From JADFMN01 sp964529975 (GTDB lineage: Bacteria > Armatimonadota > Fimbriimonadia > Fimbriimonadales > Fimbriimonadaceae), in NCBI GenBank assembly GCA_964529975.1, contig CAZGXW010000072.1:1-10414 (forward strand): a stretch of 10,414 nt of DNA. The letters are read 5' to 3'. Both the position numbers and the translations under genes were made by a program. A model generated the notes under the pieces. It saw only the letters and a program-made list of their open reading frames with translations. It did no database searches and was not told the DNA's origin. Each line of letters starts with the position of its first letter. Positions within the stretch are counted from its first letter, which is position 1. Positions 6,140 through 10,414 of this stretch are shown here, in pieces.

Positions 6140-8452
6140 ATGCTGACCTCGATCGCATGTCTCCTCTCGCTAGCGTTTTCCCCAACCGGAGCCGCGGCGT
6201 GGTCTGTCAACCCCAACAACGCTCTGTTGTGGTCTGGCGTACCCTACATGCCGATCGGTGCCAGGGTCGATGGGTCGCCCGAGTCCATCAAGCAAGCCGT
6301 CGACGCTGGCATCGAAGACCTGATCGTCGAACTGCCCGCCAATGGCGCAGGCTGGGACGAGGCGCTTGCAGTCCTGAACACCTCGAACGTTCGGTGGTTC
6401 CTCGCCGTGTCGTCGGCTGCACCGGCCGCGCTGGGAACGGTCGTCGAGCCCCAAGGTTTCCGCATCGACATCGAGGGCAAGGCAGAGATCGACGCCAAGT
6501 TTCAGGCCGCTGAACAGACGCTCGCCGTCATCGCCGACAAACGCACTTCTGCGGTCCGGTCGTATCGCGCCTATCTGACCCCTGGCGGTCAGTTCAAGCA
6601 GACGCTCGACACACAAGTCCTGACTCCCCACGTAGCGCTCTTTTATCCCGTCGTACGCGACCTTCAGACCCCCGATTTCTGGGAAGGTTTCGACGGCCAC
6701 CGCGACACTCTGCTGAACTCACTCAAGACCAAGACGCTTGGCGCGGGGTTCCGCGGGATCATCGATCCCATGGGGTCGGTCGCCCAGTTCCCAACACCGG
6801 ACATCATGTTCGTTCCGCGCTCACCGATCTTCGCGATCGAGATGCAACAGTTCCTTCAAGAGAAGTACGGCGCGGTCGAAACCTGCATCCGGGCCTGGAG
6901 CATCGGCGCGCACGATATCACGACCTGGGAGCAGTTGGCGCGATTGGTGCCGCTGTGGTCAGACACCAAGGGTGTGCCCAGCCTGTGGGACCCAGTCCGC
7001 GACCGCATCTACCCGAGCGACCGCGAGCGATCGACGGCATGGGGAGACGTGCGCTCGGTCTTGCGAACCACAGCAACTAGGCGGTACACGCGACTCGTCC
7101 AAGCAATCAGGCAGATCGTCGATGTCCCCGTCATCCAAACGTGGGGCGGATGGACCGGCCCTTATGACAGCGCCCAGACGGGAGTAGCCGGAGTTGGAAC
7201 TGCTTTCCAGGCTTCGAACATAAGCGATGTGATCGAGTCCGTCAGCAGACCGTCCAGCACGGTCCTGCAAAGCGCGCATGGCCAGGTCTTGATGGTCACA
7301 GGCCTGGAGATCGCAAAGGACGCCCGCCTCGATCTCGAAACGGCCTATCTGGATTTGAAGTCCATGGGTGTCAGGGGATGGTTCTTCCGAACGAACGATC
7401 CAGCGAAACTGGGTGAGGTCGCGGGGCTGGCCAAACGACACAGAGGCGACACTGGAGACGCGGGCTGGAAGCCCAAGCCCTTGTTCTATCCCGAGGGCGC
7501 ACGGAACCCCGCCATGCCGGTCAAGCTGTTCGGAGGCACCTGGATGCTGCCGTCCCCAGCCGCAGGTAACCGGCTGGAACTCGGCTCGACCCTGAAAGGC
7601 TACTTCTACAGCGGTGCTCCGCGGCCCTATACGGTCATTTGGGCGACCGGACAACCCGTCGAGACAAAACTCTTCATGGGCGATCCCAAGTCCGTCAAGG
7701 TCGAGGCACTTGACGGGAGCGAGGTCCGCATCCGCGTCCGCAAAGACTCGATCGAACTCACGATCACCGAGACGCCGCTCATCTTCAGCGGCATCCAGGA
7801 CGTGCCCGTGCCGGAGATCTCCTATGAAGAGAACGTCCTGATGATGACCGCGCTGTTCGCAAACTTCAGTCTGATGGTCGATCCCGGTGGAGACCAGGAG
7901 TTCCTATTTGCGCAGAACACAAGCGCGTTCAAGCGGAACCCGATCGGCGGGTACACGGCCCTCATCAAGCAGTTCAACACCCTCTTGCCCAAGGCCGCCC
8001 CGTATATGTGGATCGAGGCCGAGCGCTCACCCGAGTCGAACTTCGGCGAGCCAAGGTACGTGCCAGGGGCATCCAACAGCGACTGTCTCGTCCTTGAGTC
8101 GAAACTCTCGACGAGCAAAGGCTACTTCGCAAGGTTTCCGCTACGACCGCGACAAGTGACCGAACACGAGTTCTGGATCGCTGCCGACATCCCGCCCGCC
8201 CTTCGCGACAGCGTCGCGCTCGTCGTTGGAGGGACGGTCCTCAAGATCACCGAGCCTCCGGTCAGTTTCTACGGCATGGGACTCGCTTGGTACAAACTCG
8301 GCAGAGCGACGATGAGCGCGCAAACAGAAGTCAGGCTGCTCGTCTCCCGCGAGGTGAGTTCGCCGATCAAGGTCGATGTGCTCGTCGCCAGCCCCACTCC
8401 GTTCAGCCCGGACGGCTCGCGCATGCCCACGAACTTCATCGGTCCTGGCTAG
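6140..8452 (+). CDS. Secreted GH42-like (clan GH-A type) protein with C-terminal β domains
   Basis: This 770 aa protein has an N-terminal signal peptide (MLTSIACLLSLAFSPTGAAA, likely cut after residue 20), so it is exported. Residues 30-435 look like a TIM barrel: an opening GVPYMPIGARVDG (33-45), then RGIIDPMGS (205-213), FLQEKYGAVETCIRAWSIG (238-256), WEQLARLVPLW (263-273), VPVIQTWGGW (329-338), VLMVTGLE (383-390) and GVRGWFF (410-416). The KYG...AW pattern resembles the GH42 β-galactosidase-type fold. Residues 440-600 look β-rich, and 623-755 begin with MWIEAE, the usual opening of a carbohydrate-binding-like β-sandwich. The start ATG at 6140 begins the signal peptide; its Shine-Dalgarno sequence is poor. 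The end of β4 reads DP where the NE acid/base motif would be expected, while Glu390 sits at the nucleophile position, so activity is doubtful. Substrate is unknown. It shares stop-codon bases with the convergent dipeptidase gene. Confidence 0.8.
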   Translation: MLTSIACLLSLAFSPTGAAAWSVNPNNALLWSGVPYMPIGARVDGSPESIKQAVDAGIEDLIVELPANGAGWDEALAVLNTSNVRWFLAVSSAAPAALGTVVEPQGFRIDIEGKAEIDAKFQAAEQTLAVIADKRTSAVRSYRAYLTPGGQFKQTLDTQVLTPHVALFYPVVRDLQTPDFWEGFDGHRDTLLNSLKTKTLGAGFRGIIDPMGSVAQFPTPDIMFVPRSPIFAIEMQQFLQEKYGAVETCIRAWSIGAHDITTWEQLARLVPLWSDTKGVPSLWDPVRDRIYPSDRERSTAWGDVRSVLRTTATRRYTRLVQAIRQIVDVPVIQTWGGWTGPYDSAQTGVAGVGTAFQASNISDVIESVSRPSSTVLQSAHGQVLMVTGLEIAKDARLDLETAYLDLKSMGVRGWFFRTNDPAKLGEVAGLAKRHRGDTGDAGWKPKPLFYPEGARNPAMPVKLFGGTWMLPSPAAGNRLELGSTLKGYFYSGAPRPYTVIWATGQPVETKLFMGDPKSVKVEALDGSEVRIRVRKDSIELTITETPLIFSGIQDVPVPEISYEENVLMMTALFANFSLMVDPGGDQEFLFAQNTSAFKRNPIGGYTALIKQFNTLLPKAAPYMWIEAERSPESNFGEPRYVPGASNSDCLVLESKLSTSKGYFARFPLRPRQVTEHEFWIAADIPPALRDSVALVVGGTVLKITEPPVSFYGMGLAWYKLGRATMSAQTEVRLLVSREVSSPIKVDVLVASPTPFSPDGSRMPTNFIGPG

Positions 8453-9171
8453 CCGTCTCGGAACGGGTTCTTCCGTTTCTTGCGCTCGATCACCCAGAGC
8501 CGCTGTTGCTCCTTGTAGAGCGCTTCAGGGAGGTCGATCAGCCCGTAGTTGCAGGTTTTGCGCCCCGTTCGCACGGCCCAGGCCGCGTCCCCGTATGAGT
8601 AGTGCCACCACTCGTCACGGCAGTTGCTGAACCCGACTCCCAGCATGGTCTCGACCAAGAGCATGCGGTTCTTCTGTGCCTCGGGAGTCAGCCCAAACAC
8701 GTAGGTCGGTCCGCTGGCAAACCGCGTGAACGGCGAAGTCACGTCATACGGCTTGTTGTCCTTGTCGACAAGGTAGACGTCCACAGCCGCGCCCGTGCAA
8801 TGTCCAGGCGGCGCTTTCTGGTCGACAGGCGCCACCCATCGGTTCAGCGTGCGGCGGAGCGTGCGATAGTCGAGCCCTGGCTTGACCTCGAGAAGGCTCT
8901 TGGTCATGAACTCGTAGATCAGCCGTTGTCTCTCTAGAGGGCGCCAACCCTCGGTCAGCGACAGATAGAACCCGCGCGGGAGCCATGCTGCCGCCTCCTT
9001 CATCATTTGCGCGACCGATTCACGCACGTAGGGGATCGTCGCCTCGCGAAAGATCTTCACCTTTGGGGCAATCTTGCGGAGATCGACAAGCCGCTCTCCA
9101 TTGTCGCGCTCCTTGACGCGGTTGAGCGCGGCGATGGGTTCAGGCCTGCCTTTGCTCCGGTCCCACTTCAT
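8449..9171 (-). CDS. VanX/DdpX-like D-Ala-D-Ala dipeptidase (peptidase M15D type)
   Basis: This 240 aa protein is a zinc D,D-dipeptidase of the VanX/DdpX group, which hydrolyses D-alanyl-D-alanine. The family signatures are present: EGWRP (74-78, Arg77 matching the transition-state Arg of VanX), GHCTGAAVD (123-131, zinc ligands His124 and Asp131) and DEWWHY (186-191, catalytic Glu187 and zinc ligand His190). There is no signal peptide, so it is expected in the cytoplasm, like VanX. The C-terminus is extended and basic (VIERKKRKNPFRDG). The start ATG (9169-9171) overlaps the stop of the upstream SLBB gene as ATGA, so the two are translationally coupled. No vanH, vanA or two-component genes are nearby, so glycopeptide resistance is not indicated; peptidoglycan turnover or dipeptide use is more likely. 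A related L,D/D,D-carboxypeptidase role cannot be excluded. Confidence 0.88.
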   Translation of the reverse strand: MKWDRSKGRPEPIAALNRVKERDNGERLVDLRKIAPKVKIFREATIPYVRESVAQMMKEAAAWLPRGFYLSLTEGWRPLERQRLIYEFMTKSLLEVKPGLDYRTLRRTLNRWVAPVDQKAPPGHCTGAAVDVYLVDKDNKPYDVTSPFTRFASGPTYVFGLTPEAQKNRMLLVETMLGVGFSNCRDEWWHYSYGDAAWAVRTGRKTCNYGLIDLPEALYKEQQRLWVIERKKRKNPFRDG

Positions 9172-10259
9172 TGGCCGAGGAGGATGTACAGCAGGGCGAG
9201 GACGGTCAGCGAGTAGAGGATATCTTTCTTGCCCGTGCGTTTGGCCTCGACCATCACTTTGTCGCCGGGATTGAGCACGGGATCCTTCACCGTCCCTCGT
9301 GCCAACGCCTCGAAGTCATAGGTCACCGACTTTTCTTCGCCCTTTCGCGTCAGTCTCACAGACTTGGTGTTTGCGTCGGGTCGAAGTCCGCCGCCTGCCG
9401 TCACGGCCCTCGTCAGCGTCATCCCTGGCACGAACTCGATGAACCCGCCCTTGGCCACGGCACCCGAAACCTGCACGTATTGCCGCTCCTCCTTCATGGA
9501 GACGATGATCCTGTCGCCCTCTTGCACCGGGGCATCGACGCCAGGTTTGCTGAGATCGAGGGTTTGTGCGGGCCGGCCCTCTCTCTCGAGCCGAACGTTT
9601 GAAACCACGGCCAGGCTCGCAAAGCCGCCCGCCTTTTCGATCGCGCTGCGCACCGTCATTCCTCGCTCCCAAGTCACGCCGCCAGGACGATCGACTCCAC
9701 CGAGCAAGATTACAAGCCCAGGCGCGCGCTTGGGCAAGAACGTCACGGTGTCGCCGGGCGCGAGCAGCGGGTTGTTCGCGTTCGTCGCCGGGTCGAAGCG
9801 TGTGAAGTCAACGAGCAAGGTGCGCGCACCGCGCACCTCTACCCGCGTGAGGTCGGCCTCCTCCGTCGGCTGCGCCTTGCGTACGATGTCGGATAGTCTC
9901 AGTCCCTCCTTGAATGGCTCTTGACCCGTGACCTTGACCAGGCCCTTGAATGTCACCGGCGCGATCGTGGTGTTCACGATCTTCACGCGCACCGTCGCTT
10001 GGCGCAGGATGCGTTCGCTGATCAACCGGTCGGCGATCGTTCGCGCCGCCTCGGCTTCGGTCAAGCCTTCGACCTTCACTGCGCCGAGGAAGTCGATCAG
10101 CACCATGCCCTGTGCGCTTACCGCGTACTCCTTGTTGAGGGTCGGCTCTTCCTCGCAGGTCAGCCTGACGCGGTCGCCCGCCTTGATCTTCGTCGCGTCC
10201 TGGGCGAACACGACCGCCGCAAGGAGCGACACAACGAGCAACACAAAACGCCTGAGCAT
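9168..10259 (-). CDS. Wza-like polysaccharide export protein with SLBB domains
   Basis: This 363 aa exported protein resembles the outer-membrane/periplasmic auxiliary proteins that form the exit channel for exopolysaccharide or capsule. It has a signal peptide (MLRRFVLLVVSLLAAVVFAQ, likely cut after Ala19) without a lipobox Cys. An N-terminal polysaccharide-export domain (about 24-97) follows, then three repeated SLBB β-grasp modules at roughly 103-177, 182-256 and 261-337. The last two open with VILLGGVDRPGGV and VQVSGAVAKGGF and end with the typical GDxV/I motif (248-252, 332-335). A hydrophobic C-terminal helix (346-361) matches the place of the Wza membrane helix. The start ATG (10257-10259) is chosen because it begins the signal peptide and has AGAGGG 10 bases upstream; a longer reading would run into the tRNA. 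No glycosyltransferase or Wzc-like kinase is in the window. Confidence 0.9.
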   Translation of the reverse strand: MLRRFVLLVVSLLAAVVFAQDATKIKAGDRVRLTCEEEPTLNKEYAVSAQGMVLIDFLGAVKVEGLTEAEAARTIADRLISERILRQATVRVKIVNTTIAPVTFKGLVKVTGQEPFKEGLRLSDIVRKAQPTEEADLTRVEVRGARTLLVDFTRFDPATNANNPLLAPGDTVTFLPKRAPGLVILLGGVDRPGGVTWERGMTVRSAIEKAGGFASLAVVSNVRLEREGRPAQTLDLSKPGVDAPVQEGDRIIVSMKEERQYVQVSGAVAKGGFIEFVPGMTLTRAVTAGGGLRPDANTKSVRLTRKGEEKSVTYDFEALARGTVKDPVLNPGDKVMVEAKRTGKKDILYSLTVLALLYILLGQ

Positions 10260-10343
10260 TCGACAGAAACCCTCTATAGGGACAGACGCTCCGGCCCGTT
10301 TGATCGTGTCTCGTTTGAACTCAGTCCCAGCGCTGAAAGAGAA
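10260..10343 (-). other. 84-base spacer between tRNA-Phe and the SLBB gene
   Basis: This spacer must hold the end of the tRNA transcript and any promoter of the SLBB-dipeptidase pair. I see a pyrimidine run just after the tRNA CCA (TTCTCTTTC), a short CAGCGCTG palindrome (10326-10333) and the Shine-Dalgarno region near the ATG. There is no clear -35/-10 pair and no strong terminator hairpin, so read-through from the tRNA is possible. Confidence 0.4.
10270..10281 (-). promoter_or_regulatory. Shine-Dalgarno of the SLBB gene inside a small hairpin
   Basis: On the minus strand CCCTATAGAGGG places the Shine-Dalgarno AGAGGG (10275-10270) 10 bases before the ATG. CCCT can pair with AGGG around an ATAG loop, partly masking the ribosome site. 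Four pairs are marginal, so a regulatory role is speculation; the Shine-Dalgarno itself decides the start at 10259 against the longer frame. Confidence 0.45.
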
Positions 10344-10414
10344 TGGTGCCACAGGCCGGACTTGAACCGGCGACCCTCGCATTTTCAGTGCGATGCTCTA
10401 CCAACTGAGCTACC
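10344..10414 (-). tRNA. tRNA-Phe (GAA), 5' end cut by the window edge
   Basis: Read on the minus strand, the sequence gives TA, D-arm GCTC-AGTTGGTA-GAGC, anticodon arm TCGCA-CTGAAAA-TGCGA with anticodon GAA (Phe), a five-base variable loop, T-arm GCCGG-TTCAAGT-CCGGC, acceptor strand CTGTGGC, discriminator A and an encoded CCA (10346-10344). Only two of the seven 5' acceptor bases (GG) are inside the window; about five are missing, giving a normal 76-base tRNA. It is on the same strand as the SLBB gene, 84 bases upstream of its ATG. No integrase or repeat marks it as an attachment site. Confidence 0.97.

Noticed and set aside
6959..7654. 231-codon minus-strand frame inside the GH-like gene
   Set aside because: The + strand frame is continuous across 770 codons with a signal peptide and fold-like patterns; the minus frame has no family features.
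10260..10382. 41-codon N-terminal extension of the SLBB protein
   Set aside because: It would start inside tRNA-Phe and bury the signal peptide; the ATG at 10259 has its own AGAGGG.
10344..10414. tRNA-Phe as an integration (att) site of a mobile element
   Set aside because: No integrase, no repeat of the tRNA 3' end and no change in composition is visible in the window.

Overview
The window reads as an ordinary, densely coded stretch of a bacterial chromosome. It is GC-rich, codon third positions are strongly G/C, and GTG and TTG starts are mixed with ATG. The organism is probably Gram-negative or at least diderm, because it carries a Wza-like SLBB polysaccharide export protein. The mix of genes (TerC, FmdB, BMP lipoprotein, a large secreted glycoside-hydrolase-like protein, many orientation flips) makes me suspect something like Armatimonadota/Fimbriimonadales. 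That is a guess from style, not a demonstration. I see no phage, transposon, CRISPR array, toxin-antitoxin pair or defence genes, and no clear new multi-gene system.

Layout. Bases 1-90 are the end of an unidentified + strand gene, followed by a strong hairpin terminator (102-128). Next comes a minus-strand pair, a TerC-family membrane protein (2081-1311) overlapping by 14 bp into a Gfo/Idh/MocA oxidoreductase (1324-251), with a hairpin beyond its end (182-201). On the + strand, FmdB-type zinc-ribbon protein (2166-2399) converges on a minus-strand BMP-family nucleoside-binding lipoprotein (3439-2396). A + strand protein of unknown function, 193 aa with a proposed TTG start (3519-4100), converges on transketolase (6089-4113). 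A 50 bp divergent region separates transketolase from a large secreted GH42-like protein (6140-8452). That gene converges on a minus-strand pair, a periplasmic/outer-membrane SLBB export protein (10259-9168) translationally coupled through an ATGA overlap to a VanX-like D-Ala-D-Ala dipeptidase (9171-8449). A tRNA-Phe(GAA), cut by the window edge, lies upstream on the same strand.

How the genes relate. Only two operon-like pairs are supported by overlaps: TerC + oxidoreductase, and SLBB protein + dipeptidase. The rest are single genes in alternating orientation, packed so tightly that convergent neighbours either share stop-codon bases (2396-2399 and 8449-8452) or lie 12 bp apart. The points most worth a second look are the apparent loss of the acid/base glutamate in the GH42-like protein, palindromes at convergent stop codons, a TTGAC-type palindrome directly in front of the TerC gene, the export protein/dipeptidase coupling, and the unidentified 193 aa protein.
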